This document shows positions 1-8,779 of a stretch of DNA of 64,000 bases, piece after piece (position 1 is the stretch's first letter; every line of letters starts with the position of its first letter). The stretch comes from Methanocaldococcus sp. FS406-22 (GTDB lineage: Archaea > AGJL01 > Methanococci > Methanococcales > Methanocaldococcaceae): positions 1,560,729 to 1,624,728 of the forward strand of contig NC_013887.1 in assembly GCF_000025525.1 (NCBI RefSeq), read 5' to 3'. The notes under the pieces are model-generated. The model ran no database searches. It saw nothing but the letters and a program-made list of their open reading frames with translations, and had not been told where the DNA came from. A program made the translations under genes and the position numbers.

Positions 1-716
1 CTTGCCTCTCCATTGATAACTTGCCTTAAAATCATGATTATAGCCATTAAAACATCTATAGGTTCAAAGCCAGCAACAACCATTGGGGCATTGTATTTTT
101 CACATAGGCTATAGTAAGGTTTTAATCCAGTAATTGTTGAAACATGTCCTGGACAGATAAAGGCGTCTAAATAAACCCCCTCATTTAACAAGAACTCCAT
201 AACTGGAGGAGTTTGCCTATGGCAATTTAAAATGAAAAAGTTATCTATATCCTTATCTTTTAAACTTATTAACTCAGCTCCAGTTGTTGGGGCTGTAGTT
301 TCAAAACCTATTGCTACAAAGACAAATTTTTTATCTTTCTCTTTTTTAGCCATCTTTACTGCTTCACTTATACTATAAACAATTCTAACATCACAACCTT
401 CAGACTGCTTCTCCATTAGAGATTTTTCGCTCCCTGGGACTCTGTACATGTCTCCAAGGGTTGTTATAACATAACCATTATCAGCTAAGTATATGGCTGT
501 ATCTATCTCTTTTTGTGTTGTTACACAAACAGGACATCCAGGGCCGGGAACAACGGTTATATTTTCTGGTAGAACATCCCTAATCCCATACTTGCAGATT
601 GTATGCTCATGACTTCCACAAACATGCATAATCTTTAAGGTATCTATCCTCTCAGCGAGTTTATGTATTTTATCTATGGCTTTTTTTATTAAAGCTCTAT
701 CATTTACGTTAATCAT
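1..716 (-). CDS. hypD: HypD, [NiFe]-hydrogenase maturation factor (3' end cut by window)
   Basis: HypD is the iron-sulfur scaffold that, with HypC, assembles the Fe(CN)2CO group of [NiFe] hydrogenases in the cytoplasm. The translated minus strand begins MINVNDRAL and carries the family's cysteine motifs CGSHEHTIC (about residues 32-40) and PGPGCPVC (about 60-67), followed by GFETTAP and NCHRQTPP. The reading frame runs off the left edge, so only about 238 residues are visible. The ATG at 716 lies inside the last codons of hemD (8-base overlap), which implies translational coupling. The product fits a methanogen with several hydrogenases, including the EhbN-type subunit encoded near 35.4 kb. 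The family assignment is secure; the missing C-terminal part cannot be judged. Confidence 0.93.
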   Translation of the reverse strand, partial: MINVNDRALIKKAIDKIHKLAERIDTLKIMHVCGSHEHTICKYGIRDVLPENITVVPGPGCPVCVTTQKEIDTAIYLADNGYVITTLGDMYRVPGSEKSLMEKQSEGCDVRIVYSISEAVKMAKKEKDKKFVFVAIGFETTAPTTGAELISLKDKDIDNFFILNCHRQTPPVMEFLLNEGVYLDAFICPGHVSTITGLKPYYSLCEKYNAPMVVAGFEPIDVLMAIIMILRQVINGEA

Positions 717-1443
717 GGCTATACATCTCCTTTAATTTTTTGATAACCTCTAAAATTCCTTCAATAGTATATACTTTAGGAATTAACGGTTTAAAACCAA
801 ATTTCTCAATAACTTTAGCTGTTATTGGGCCAATAGCAACTATGTAATTATCTTTTATAATATTGGAAAATTCATCATCCACATATTTAAAAAAGTTTTT
901 GGCTGTTAATCCACTTGTAAATGTTAGAATAAATTTATCTTTTGCTATCAACTCTTTTAGTTTTTTAATATCTTTTTTTAAGTTTTCTGGCTCTACTGAT
1001 TTATATACAAAGAGCAAATCGGCATTTAAATTATTCTTTAAAACATCTCTTGTTGATGGGGTTGTTGGGATTAAAAACCTATCTCCATTTTTAATAACTT
1101 TTTTAATCTCTTCTAAGAGGGATTCAGCTGTGTATTCTTTTGGTATTATATCAGGGTCTCTACCAAAATATTTTCTAAATGTTTCAGCAGTTTTTTCTCC
1201 AATAACAGCAATTTTTTTATTTTTTATTTCTTCTTTTTCATGTTCAGTTAGTATGTTGTGTAATCCAATAACCCCACTTGGTGAAGTAAAGGCTATCCAA
1301 TTATAGTTATCTAAATCAACTTTTAAGTCTTTGTTATATACAATCTCCAATGTTGGAAATATTATTGGTTCAAATCCTTCTTTTTTTAATAAATTGGCAA
1401 AAATATCACTTCTTTCTTTAGGTCTCGTTATCACAACTTTCAT
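709..1443 (-). CDS. hemD: Uroporphyrinogen-III synthase
   Basis: Cyclises hydroxymethylbilane to uroporphyrinogen III, the branch point towards siroheme, cobamides and the methanogen nickel cofactor F430. The 244-residue protein starts MKVVITRPKERS, has the bipartite alpha/beta architecture of HemD, and carries the weakly conserved FTSPSGV (about 53-59) and FTSGLTA (about 174-180) segments typical of the family. HemD sequences diverge strongly, so the call rests on these segments, length and overall pattern. Its ATG overlaps the stop of the upstream membrane protein by four bases (ATGA) and its end overlaps hypD, so the three genes look like one transcript. Recalled counterpart: MJ0994. Confidence 0.88.
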   Translation of the reverse strand: MKVVITRPKERSDIFANLLKKEGFEPIIFPTLEIVYNKDLKVDLDNYNWIAFTSPSGVIGLHNILTEHEKEEIKNKKIAVIGEKTAETFRKYFGRDPDIIPKEYTAESLLEEIKKVIKNGDRFLIPTTPSTRDVLKNNLNADLLFVYKSVEPENLKKDIKKLKELIAKDKFILTFTSGLTAKNFFKYVDDEFSNIIKDNYIVAIGPITAKVIEKFGFKPLIPKVYTIEGILEVIKKLKEMYSHD

Positions 1444-2111
1444 GTTATCCCGTTATTTATTAAATTTAGATTTATCCTATTAAACTCCAAATAAACATAA
1501 ACTTTATTTCCCATATCAATTACATTACAATCAACTGCGTTTGTTTTTTGTAGTAATTCATTTTTAAGTTTTTCAGTATCAATTTTCTGATTATCTGGTT
1601 TTCTGAATACATATACTAAATATGTTTTATTTGAATTTAAGTCATAATATATACCAATTATGTAGTTCTCTCTATATATAAAGACATCCTTATAATCCGG
1701 GGGGATTGTATTAATTAAATCGTTCATTTCAGCTTTCCCTAAATCATCTTCATTTAGATTTTTTATTAAAACTCCATTATAATACTTAAAATCGTCAATT
1801 GGAATGTATTTGATTAAAAATCCAAGTGGCACTTTGATACCAATACTTCCATGGTTTCCTATATAAATACCATTAATAAAAATTAGAGTTTCTTTATATA
1901 TTGCTGGGAGATTTTGAAGATTAACATTATCTTTAAGCATCATAAGTGTCTTATGGTCGATATAAGTGAATTCTTTGAATGGCGAGTTTTCTATGACTTC
2001 TTTAACGTCTTCCGCTCCTCCCATATTCGTATATAAATATAAACCTAAGATAACTATGGGTAGTATATTTATTATCAACAGAAATATAGCTACCTTTTTC
2101 AATATAACCAC
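1440..2111 (-). CDS. Membrane-anchored protein of unknown function
   Basis: I do not recognise this family. The protein has one N-terminal hydrophobic segment (about residues 6-28, AIFLLIINILPIVILG region) followed by a soluble domain of about 190 residues, probably outside the cell. No cysteine cluster or catalytic motif is apparent. The GTG at 2111 sits inside the sequence GAGGTGG, which looks like the ribosome binding site. The TTG three codons downstream (2102) is therefore a likely true start, giving about 220 residues. It is the first gene of a leftward overlapping set with hemD and hypD, but this linkage gives no clear functional clue. Recalled counterpart: MJ0995, also uncharacterised. 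Confidence 0.75.
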   Translation of the reverse strand: MVILKKVAIFLLIINILPIVILGLYLYTNMGGAEDVKEVIENSPFKEFTYIDHKTLMMLKDNVNLQNLPAIYKETLIFINGIYIGNHGSIGIKVPLGFLIKYIPIDDFKYYNGVLIKNLNEDDLGKAEMNDLINTIPPDYKDVFIYRENYIIGIYYDLNSNKTYLVYVFRKPDNQKIDTEKLKNELLQKTNAVDCNVIDMGNKVYVYLEFNRINLNLINNGIT

Positions 2112-2126
2112 CTCTATACTGTAATA

Positions 2127-2159
2127 TAGGACTTCGCAGGAATATAGTTTTTTGCAGAA
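2127..2159. repeat. Degenerate half-copies of two dispersed repeat ends
   Basis: TAGGACTTCGCAGGAA (2127-2142) matches the end of the MITE-like family seen at 55517 and 24052 with one T missing. It is followed at once by TATAGTTTTTTGCAGAA (2143-2159), a 16-of-17 match to the inverted end of the 44347-44459 element. No partner arm is found nearby, so this looks like a decayed remnant in the spacer between two divergent genes. Confidence 0.5.
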
Positions 2160-2243
2160 TTATGCCTTTGCATCTGTAAGCTTTATTAAACATATAAACT
2201 GTGAAAAGTTCTATAAAATTAATATTATATTTTTGGTGAGAAA

Positions 2244-3599
2244 ATGATTAACTTAGAAAAAATAGAAAAAATGTTAGAAGTTGGAGATTATGCAGATATT
2301 AGAATAAATTTTGGAGAGAGCAATACAATAACATTAAAAGATGGTAAAATAGAAGAGATTTCATCTGGCTTTGGGAATGGAGTTGCTGTTAGAGTTTTGT
2401 ATAAAAATGGCTGGGGATTTGTTACATCAAACATAGTAAATGAAGAGGAAATTGAAAAGCTAATAAATAAAGCATATAAAATAGCTAAAATTTCCAATGA
2501 ATATTCAGAAAAAGAGATTATATTAAAAGATTATAAAGCAATAATTGACAGTTATAAAATGATTGGAAAAATAAATCCAACTGACATTGATATTGAAGAA
2601 AAGAAAGAGATTATTATAGATACTTATAAAAATATGACAGATGAAAAGATTAAGAGCATTTCTGTTAGTTATTCAGATGTATTTGGGAAAAGAGTATTTA
2701 TGAATAGCGAAGGCTCAAGAATTGAGGGAGAGATAACGAGATGCATAATGTATATGAACTGTGTTGCTAAGGAAAACGGAAATTTACAGTATGGAGCTGA
2801 AAGAACTGGTGGCTTTGGATTTGAGAAAATAAAAGATAATTATTTAAATTTAGCTTTGGAAGCAAAAAATAGAGCTTTAAGATTATTAAAAGCAAAGCCA
2901 TGTCCAAAAGGTAAATTTAAAGTTATCTTAGACCCAGAGTTGGCTGGAGTGTTTATACATGAGGCAGTAGGGCATGCAGCAGAGGCAGATTTAGTTTTGC
3001 AGAATGATAGTGTATTTAAAGATAAGATAGGAGAGAGAGTTGGAAGCGAGTATGTTACAGTTATAGACGATGCTACAATTGATGGGGCTTTTGGTTCTTA
3101 TAAATATGATGATGAGGGAGTTGAAGGTAAAAAAACCATTATAATTGAAAACGGGATTTTAAAAACCTATCTACATTCAAGAGAAACTTCTGGAAGGATG
3201 GATGCTGAGCTAACAGGAAATGGTAGAGCTGAGGGATTAAATAAGCCAATTGTAAGGATGAGTAACACCTTTATAAAACCTGGAGATTGGAGTTTTGAAG
3301 AGCTTTTAGAGGATACAAAAGAGGGAATATTTTTAAAGGGTTCGAGAGGAGGGCAGGTTGATACTGGTAAAGGATTATTCCAATTCAGTGCAGTTGAAGC
3401 TTATTTAATTGAAAATGGTGAGCTAACTCAAGTTTTAAAAGATGCTGGATTAAGTGGGGAGATTTTAGATATTTTATTTAAGGTCGATGCAGTTACAAAA
3501 GACTTTGAGCTGAGTGTTGGCTACTGTGGAAAGGACGGGCAGAGTGTTCCAGTTGGAGATGGTGGAGGGTGTGTTAGGACGATAGCAACTGTTTCCTAA
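2244..3599 (+). CDS. tldD: TldD/PmbA-family metalloprotease, TldD type
   Basis: TldD proteins are cytosolic metallopeptidases that, with a TldE/PmbA partner, trim unfolded peptides; in bacteria they mature microcin B17. The 451-residue protein is of family length and contains the zinc motif HEAVGHAAEAD (about residues 240-250, HExxxH), with the C-terminal CGKDGQSVPVG segment also typical of TldD. The ATG at 2244 has GGTGA six bases upstream. A TATA-like element (AACATATAAAC, near 2190) precedes it. The natural archaeal substrate is unknown, and no partner gene is present in this window. Recalled counterpart: MJ0996. Confidence 0.92.
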   Translation: MINLEKIEKMLEVGDYADIRINFGESNTITLKDGKIEEISSGFGNGVAVRVLYKNGWGFVTSNIVNEEEIEKLINKAYKIAKISNEYSEKEIILKDYKAIIDSYKMIGKINPTDIDIEEKKEIIIDTYKNMTDEKIKSISVSYSDVFGKRVFMNSEGSRIEGEITRCIMYMNCVAKENGNLQYGAERTGGFGFEKIKDNYLNLALEAKNRALRLLKAKPCPKGKFKVILDPELAGVFIHEAVGHAAEADLVLQNDSVFKDKIGERVGSEYVTVIDDATIDGAFGSYKYDDEGVEGKKTIIIENGILKTYLHSRETSGRMDAELTGNGRAEGLNKPIVRMSNTFIKPGDWSFEELLEDTKEGIFLKGSRGGQVDTGKGLFQFSAVEAYLIENGELTQVLKDAGLSGEILDILFKVDAVTKDFELSVGYCGKDGQSVPVGDGGGCVRTIATVS

Positions 3600-3718
3600 G
3601 TTTTTAACTACTAATTTTTTATTTTTGAATTTTAATTAAATATTTAAATTTATAGATTTAAAGTAAAATAAAAAATAAAAATTTAAAAAGCTAAAAAGTT
3701 ATTTATTCAGAGGAGGAG

Positions 3719-5347
3719 TTAAAATTCGTCACCTCCTCCCATGTCTCCTCCTTCTCCTCCCTTGTCTTCTTTAACTTTCTCAGCAGCTATGACGTCATCG
3801 ATTCTTAAGAGCATGACTGATGCCTCTGTAGCTGAGTCAATTGCCTGTGTCTTGACTTTCAATGGTTCAACAACCCCTTTCTCCATCATATCAACTACTT
3901 CTCCTTCGAAGACGTCTAATCCGTAGACTTCTCCGCCTTCTTTCTCGTGAGCAGCTCTCAACTTAACGAGCATGTCAATTGGGTCTAATCCTGAGTTCTC
4001 AGCTAATGTTCTTGGTATTACTTCTAAAGCATCAGCGAATGCCTTAACTGCTAACTGCTCTCTTCCAGCAACTGTTTCAGCGAATTTTCTTAATCTCTTA
4101 GCTAATTCTATCTCAGTTGCTCCCCCACCAGCAACAATCTTACCTTCTTCTAATGCACACTTGACAACTCCAATTGCATCATCAATTGCTCTTGCAACTT
4201 CTTCAACAACGTGCTCTGTTGAACCTCTTGCTAAGATTGTTACAGCCTTTGGATGCTTGCACTCTTCAACGAATATCATTGCATCTCCAGCAACTTTTCT
4301 CTCTTCAACTAATCCAGCTTCTCCAAGGTCTTCTGGTGTTAAGTCATCAATTTTTGTTATTATTCTTGCTCCTGTAGCTTTAGCTAATTTCTCCATGTCT
4401 GACTTCTTAACTCTTCTTACTGCTAAGATTCCTTTCTTAGCTAAGTAGTGCTGAGCTAAGTCATCAATTCCTTTTTGACAGAAGACAACATTAGCTCCTG
4501 TAGCAGCTATTTTCTCAACCATGTCTTTAATCATCTTCTCTTCTTGCTCAATGAACTCCATTAACTTAGCTGGGTCAGTAATTCTTATCTCTGCATCAGT
4601 TTCTGTTTCTTTGACTTCAATTGGGCAGTTTAACAATGCAATCTTAGCGTTTTCAACTTTCTTTGGCATTTGTGGGTTGACTCTCTCTTTGTCAATAACA
4701 ACTCCTCTAATTAAGGTTGTTTCTTCAATTGGAGCTCCTTCCTTCTTCTCAACTTTAATTAAGTCCTTATCAACTTTTCCAGTTTCTTCATCAACAACTG
4801 TTCTAACTGCCTCAACGACGATTTCAGCTAACTGCTCTCTTGCTTTCTCTGCTCCTTTACCAGTAATTGATGTCATTGCAATTTTCTTTAACATTTCAGT
4901 GTCATCTGGTTTAACTTCTTTAGCAACTGACTTTAACTCTTCAATTGCTTTATTTCTTGCCATCTCGTATCCATTGATGATGACTGATGGGTGGATGTTT
5001 TGGTCTAACAACTCTTCAGCTTTTCTTAACAACTCTCCAGCAATAACGACTGCTGTTGTTGTACCGTCTCCAACTTCTTTTTCTTGGGTTTTAGCAACTT
5101 CAATTAACATCTTAGCAGCTGGGTGCTCAACACTCATTTCTTTTAATATTGTAACCCCGTCGTTTGTAACAACTATATCTCCTAATTCATCAACTAACAT
5201 TTTGTCCATTCCTTTTGGTCCTAATGTTGTTCTAACTGTCTCAGCGATAATTCTACCTGCTAAGATGTTCATTCTTTGAGCGTCTCTTCCAACATATCTT
5301 TTAACATTTTGTGGTAATACTACTATAGGTGCTCCTGCCATTGCCAT
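3719..5347 (-). CDS. ths: Thermosome subunit (group II chaperonin)
   Basis: ATP-driven cytosolic folding chamber built of two stacked rings. From ATG 5347 the protein is 542 residues. Visible motifs are the ATP-binding segments [11 protein letters not shown] and GDGTTTAVV near the N-terminus, the [10 protein letters not shown] segment near residue 400, and the Gly-Gly-Met rich tail ([13 protein letters not shown]) found in thermosomes. Longer starts are possible, but the GTG at 5356 is inside the ribosome binding site GAGGTGATG, so ATG 5347 (MAMAGAP) or ATG 5353 is preferred. Codon use is strongly biased, as expected for a highly expressed gene. It has its own strong promoter and is divergent from hisS. 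Only one subunit gene is seen here. Confidence 0.97.
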   Translation of the reverse strand: MAMAGAPIVVLPQNVKRYVGRDAQRMNILAGRIIAETVRTTLGPKGMDKMLVDELGDIVVTNDGVTILKEMSVEHPAAKMLIEVAKTQEKEVGDGTTTAVVIAGELLRKAEELLDQNIHPSVIINGYEMARNKAIEELKSVAKEVKPDDTEMLKKIAMTSITGKGAEKAREQLAEIVVEAVRTVVDEETGKVDKDLIKVEKKEGAPIEETTLIRGVVIDKERVNPQMPKKVENAKIALLNCPIEVKETETDAEIRITDPAKLMEFIEQEEKMIKDMVEKIAATGANVVFCQKGIDDLAQHYLAKKGILAVRRVKKSDMEKLAKATGARIITKIDDLTPEDLGEAGLVEERKVAGDAMIFVEECKHPKAVTILARGSTEHVVEEVARAIDDAIGVVKCALEEGKIVAGGGATEIELAKRLRKFAETVAGREQLAVKAFADALEVIPRTLAENSGLDPIDMLVKLRAAHEKEGGEVYGLDVFEGEVVDMMEKGVVEPLKVKTQAIDSATEASVMLLRIDDVIAAEKVKEDKGGEGGDMGGGDEF

Positions 5348-5399
5348 TTTCATCACCTCAGGTTGTTACCTTGTTCGGTATATATATGTTGATGAGATT

Positions 5400-5416
5400 C
5401 TATATATACTTTTCGG
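5400..5416 (-). promoter_or_regulatory. Thermosome promoter (BRE + TATA box)
   Basis: On the minus strand CCGAAA followed by AGTATATATA is an excellent archaeal BRE/TATA pair. It is about 55 bases before the thermosome start codon. A second run of alternating TA (5379-5387) lies downstream near the expected start of transcription. Confidence 0.7.
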
Positions 5417-5545
5417 TTGTGTTCATGGTTAGTTCACTATCAATCCTTATGAATATAAAAATATTTTTGCAAACCACGTTGTAAAACAAAGATTTTATAA
5501 ATTGGCTTTGCTATTCTATTTTAACAAAAAACAAAAGTATTAAGG

Positions 5546-6796
5546 ATGATAGGAATGTTCCAAAAACCAAGAGGAACAAGGGACTTTTTACCAGAAGAGA
5601 TGAAAAAAAGAAGATTTATTGAAAACAAGTTGAGAGAAGTATTTGAGAGATATGGTTACAAAGAGATATTAACTCCAACCTTTGAAACTTTTGAGTTGAT
5701 AGCAAAAAAAACAGGAGAAGAGATTAGAAAGCAGTTGTATGTGTTTAAAGACCATGGTGGAAGAGAAATGGCTTTAAGGCCAGAGATGACATCTCCAGTT
5801 GTTAGATTCTATTTAAATGAATTAAAGAATTTGCAAAAACCCTTAAGGCTTTATTACTTTGCCAATTGCTTTAGATATGAAAGACCACAGGCAGGGAGGT
5901 TTAGAGAGTTTTGGCAGATGGGTTGTGAGCTAATTGGATGTAAAGAGCCATTGGCAGATGCTGAAGTTTTAAATTTAGCAATGGATGGATTGATAAATAT
6001 TGGTTTGGATTTTGATGTTCATATAGGACATCTGGGAGTTTTAAAAGGTGTGTTAGAGGAGTTTAATGTTAGTGAGGAAGAAGAGGTTAAAATAAGAAGG
6101 TTGATAGATAAGGAAGATTATGAAAATTTAGAAGTTTATTTAAATGAAATTTTGGGAGAGGAGAAGAAAGAGTTAATATTTGATATATTAAAATTTAAAG
6201 GAGGGAGAGAGATTTTAGATGAACTAAAAGAGATATTGAAAGATTTCCCAAAATCTATAGAGGCGATAAAAAACTTAGAAAAGATTTTAGAATTTGTTAT
6301 TCATGATAAATACACAATAAACCTTGGAATTGCGAGGGGTTTAGATTACTACACTGGAATGGTATTTGAGATATATGGAAAGAAGGGAGCTAAGCAGATA
6401 TGTGGTGGAGGGAGATATGATAATTTAATAGAGACGTTTGGAGGAGAACCAACACCAGCTGTTGGTTTTGCCTATGGATTTGATAGAATTATGATGAATA
6501 TCGATGATTTAGATATTGAGGAAGAAGGCATCTTAATAATCCCAGTAAAAAAAGATAAGGAATTAATTAAAAAATCATTGATTATAGCTGATAAGTTAAG
6601 AAAGGCAGGAAAAATAGTGGAACTTGAAATTATGGGTAGAAAGTTGAGAAAGGCATTAGATTACGCAAATTCAAGAGGATTTAAGAAGGTAATTATTGTT
6701 GGAGAGAAAGAGCTTAATGAGGGGAAGGTAACTTTAAAGGACATGATTACAGGAGAGCAAAAATTAATTAGTATAGATGAATTGGTAAATATTTAA
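5546..6796 (+). CDS. hisS: Histidyl-tRNA synthetase
   Basis: Class II aminoacyl-tRNA synthetase charging tRNA-His. Motif 1 region (TPTFE), motif 2 ([15 protein letters not shown], about residues 114-128), the histidine-specific ARGLDYYTG (about 262-270) and motif 3 (GFAYGFDRI) are all present, followed by the C-terminal anticodon-binding domain. Length of 416 residues is normal for the family. The start is ambiguous between ATG 5546 and ATG 5555; homologues often begin at the MFQKP of the second. The spacer upstream (shared with the divergent thermosome gene) has TTTATAAA near 5493. Recalled counterpart: MJ1000. Confidence 0.97.
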   Translation: MIGMFQKPRGTRDFLPEEMKKRRFIENKLREVFERYGYKEILTPTFETFELIAKKTGEEIRKQLYVFKDHGGREMALRPEMTSPVVRFYLNELKNLQKPLRLYYFANCFRYERPQAGRFREFWQMGCELIGCKEPLADAEVLNLAMDGLINIGLDFDVHIGHLGVLKGVLEEFNVSEEEEVKIRRLIDKEDYENLEVYLNEILGEEKKELIFDILKFKGGREILDELKEILKDFPKSIEAIKNLEKILEFVIHDKYTINLGIARGLDYYTGMVFEIYGKKGAKQICGGGRYDNLIETFGGEPTPAVGFAYGFDRIMMNIDDLDIEEEGILIIPVKKDKELIKKSLIIADKLRKAGKIVELEIMGRKLRKALDYANSRGFKKVIIVGEKELNEGKVTLKDMITGEQKLISIDELVNI

Positions 6797-6840
6797 TCTT
6801 AATTCTTAGTTTCTCTATAATTTTTATTTCTGGGATGTTT

Positions 6841-7707
6841 ATGGTGAAGATAACAATTTTATCCCCAGAAGGAAAAAGTTGCAGTGTATGGAGCTTAAAA
6901 AATGAGATTGAAAAATTAGGGGCTGAGTGTGATATATTTTTATTATCACATCCTGAAACATTAATGAGTTATGATTTTAAATTAGAAACGGACTTAATTC
7001 ATTCAAGATGCGGAATAGGAGATTATTTTGACCGGCTAACTTTGTATTCTTGGCAATTTATAAATGCATTGGAAGTTGAGGGCTGTAGATTTATAAATCC
7101 AATTAAAACTCTCTACCTTACATCAGATAAGTTTAAATGCATAAAGTTACTTGCAAAGAATAATATAAAGACACCAAAAACAGCATTAATTAGAGATTAT
7201 GAGGATGCAGTTAAATTTATTGAGAAATATAATATTGAGTTTCCAGTAATTGTAAAAAATTCCTTCTCAAAGTGTGGTTTGAAAGTATTTATGGCAAAAA
7301 ATTATAATGAGTTGAAGGAACTTACAAAGAATGCAATATGGGAAGGGAAGATTATACAGGAGTTTATTGATTTTAAGGAAAATGGCTTATATAAGGATAT
7401 GAGAATATTAGTTGTTGATGGAGAAGTTGTTGGTGGCTATAGAAGAGTTAGCAGAGATTTTAGAACCAACCTATATTTAGGGAATATCGTCGAGAAACTA
7501 AATATTGATGAGGAACTTGAAGAATTGGCTTTAAAATGTGCCGAGTTATCTGAGGCTGTAATTTTAGGAGTAGATGTATTACCAACAAAAGACAGTTATT
7601 ATGTTATTGAACTCAACTCTTCCCCAGGAACTAAGGGCTTTAGAGATATAGGAATAAATGCAGATAGAAAGATAGCTGAAGCTTTAATTAGGTATGCAAA
7701 ATCTTAA
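6841..7707 (+). CDS. cofF: Coenzyme F420:L-glutamate alpha-ligase, RimK-like ATP-grasp
   Basis: Adds the terminal alpha-linked glutamate to gamma-polyglutamyl F420-2, capping the tail of the methanogen deazaflavin cofactor. The 288-residue protein is a RimK-type ATP-grasp enzyme: IHSRCGIGD in the N-terminal domain, FPVIVKNSF (ATP-binding lysine, about 135), QEFIDFKE hinge, and the metal-ligand segment VIELNSSPGTKGF near 257-269. The recalled homologue MJ1001 was shown biochemically to be CofF. ATG 6841 is preferred over ATG 6835 because TGGGA lies five bases before it. The last 14 codons are repeated downstream (see 7779-7823). RimK-like paralogues such as MptN are the main alternative. Confidence 0.92.
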   Translation: MVKITILSPEGKSCSVWSLKNEIEKLGAECDIFLLSHPETLMSYDFKLETDLIHSRCGIGDYFDRLTLYSWQFINALEVEGCRFINPIKTLYLTSDKFKCIKLLAKNNIKTPKTALIRDYEDAVKFIEKYNIEFPVIVKNSFSKCGLKVFMAKNYNELKELTKNAIWEGKIIQEFIDFKENGLYKDMRILVVDGEVVGGYRRVSRDFRTNLYLGNIVEKLNIDEELEELALKCAELSEAVILGVDVLPTKDSYYVIELNSSPGTKGFRDIGINADRKIAEALIRYAKS

Positions 7708-7711
7708 AGAG

Positions 7712-7742
7712 ACATTAAGGGGACGAAATCCCCTTTTAATGT
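7712..7742 (+). terminator. Stem-loop behind cofF
   Basis: ACATTAAGGGGA (7712-7723) pairs with TCCCCTTTTAATGT (7729-7742) except for two bulged bases, giving a GC-topped hairpin a few bases after the cofF stop codon. It could be a processing or termination signal, or part of an inserted sequence that displaced the old gene end. Confidence 0.4.
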
Positions 7743-7778
7743 ATCCGTTTTGATAAAGCTTTTACTAAAAGGTGTATG

Positions 7779-7823
7779 TAGATAAAAAATAGCAGAGGCA
7801 TTAGTTAGATACGCAAAGAGATA
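7779..7823 (+). pseudogene. Duplicated, frameshifted 3' end of cofF
   Basis: This stretch repeats the final 14 codons and stop of cofF (7661-7707). It would encode IAEALVRYAKR-stop against the gene's IAEALIRYAKS-stop. One base is missing within the AAA run, so the copy is frameshifted relative to DRKIAEAL. The match includes silent and conservative differences, so the duplication is not recent. About 70 bases, including a hairpin, separate the copies. Confidence 0.7.
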
Positions 7824-7838
7824 ATTTGGTGTTTAAAA

Positions 7839-8771
7839 ATGAATGTGGCAAAGTACATAATAAAGCATGGGTTGGAGTTGGCTTATGATATTAAGGCAGA
7901 TGCGTTGATGATATTTACTGAAACTGGCAAATCTTATGAACTGCTAAAATCTCTTTTAAAAAGAGATGATTATCCAAAAATAAAGAAAGTACTCGATAAG
8001 ATGACCCATAAAGATGTAAAAATAATTGTTGCCACACCAAATCAAGTAACTTATAAAAAAATTTCTTATGAAAATGAAAAGAATATTTATCCTATCTTTA
8101 TTAAACATAGAGAGGATAATAGATGTATGATAATAAGTAGTGGGATAGTGCATGCCCTTAAAATGAAAATTTTAAAAGAAAATCACAAGATTGTTGCAGT
8201 TGTAGGGGAACCAAAAACTCCTGGGAAGTTGGATACAATAATGGTTGTTAATGTAAAAGAGCATGTAAAGACAATAACTTTGTATGAACTCTTTGAAACA
8301 TTGGATGAAAAACAGAAAAAAACTTTAAAAGAGGTTATAAAATTAGCTATGGAAATTGGGAGAGAGGGGAGAGAAGGGGAGTATGTAGGAACGATTTTCG
8401 TTATTGGAGATACCTTAAACGTTATGAACATGTCAAAACCTTTAATATTAAATCCATTTGCTGGACACAATGCAAGTATATTTGATGAAAATGTAAAAGG
8501 GACTATAAAAGAGCTATCTTCTATTGATGGAGCATTTATAATTACTGATGAGGGTAAAGTAGTTTCAGCAGGTAGATTTTTAGAGACAAAAGGAGATGTT
8601 GATATACCAAAAGGTTTAGGAGCAAGACATGTAGCTGCTGCATGTATAACAAAAAATACAAATGCAATAGCTGTGACTGTCTCTCAGAGTGGAGGAGTGG
8701 TTAGAGTATTTAAAGATGGAAAGATTGTTTTTGAGACTGACCCAAGGGCAAATATAATATTCTTTGATTAG
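7839..8771 (+). CDS. dacZ: Diadenylate cyclase (cyclic di-AMP synthase), DacZ type
   Basis: Condenses two ATP into the second messenger cyclic di-AMP in the cytoplasm. The C-terminal third is a DAC domain: DGAFIITDEGKVVSAG (about residues 229-244) holds the DGA signature, and GLGARHVAAACIT (about 257-269) is the RHR-type signature with RHV in place of RHR. Both loops build the ATP site. The N-terminal 200 residues resemble the alpha/beta domain reported in archaeal DacZ proteins (related to the pyruvate kinase C-terminal domain); that assignment is from family knowledge. hacA begins eight bases after the stop and a CBS protein gene lies one gene further, a possible effector. Recalled counterpart: MJ1002. 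No phosphodiesterase gene is evident in this window. Confidence 0.88.
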   Translation: MNVAKYIIKHGLELAYDIKADALMIFTETGKSYELLKSLLKRDDYPKIKKVLDKMTHKDVKIIVATPNQVTYKKISYENEKNIYPIFIKHREDNRCMIISSGIVHALKMKILKENHKIVAVVGEPKTPGKLDTIMVVNVKEHVKTITLYELFETLDEKQKKTLKEVIKLAMEIGREGREGEYVGTIFVIGDTLNVMNMSKPLILNPFAGHNASIFDENVKGTIKELSSIDGAFIITDEGKVVSAGRFLETKGDVDIPKGLGARHVAAACITKNTNAIAVTVSQSGGVVRVFKDGKIVFETDPRANIIFFD

Positions 8772-8779
8772 GTGGTAGT

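Noticed and set aside
3741-5279. Long open frames on the plus strand opposite the thermosome gene
   Set aside because: They are shadows caused by strong codon bias; the products are Ser/Thr-rich with no motifs, and the minus strand encodes an unmistakable chaperonin.
5379-5416. Symmetrical CGG-TATATA...TATATA-CCG arrangement as a heat-shock operator
   Set aside because: The symmetry is mostly that of alternating TA; a BRE/TATA promoter explains it and no regulator site can be claimed from a single sequence.
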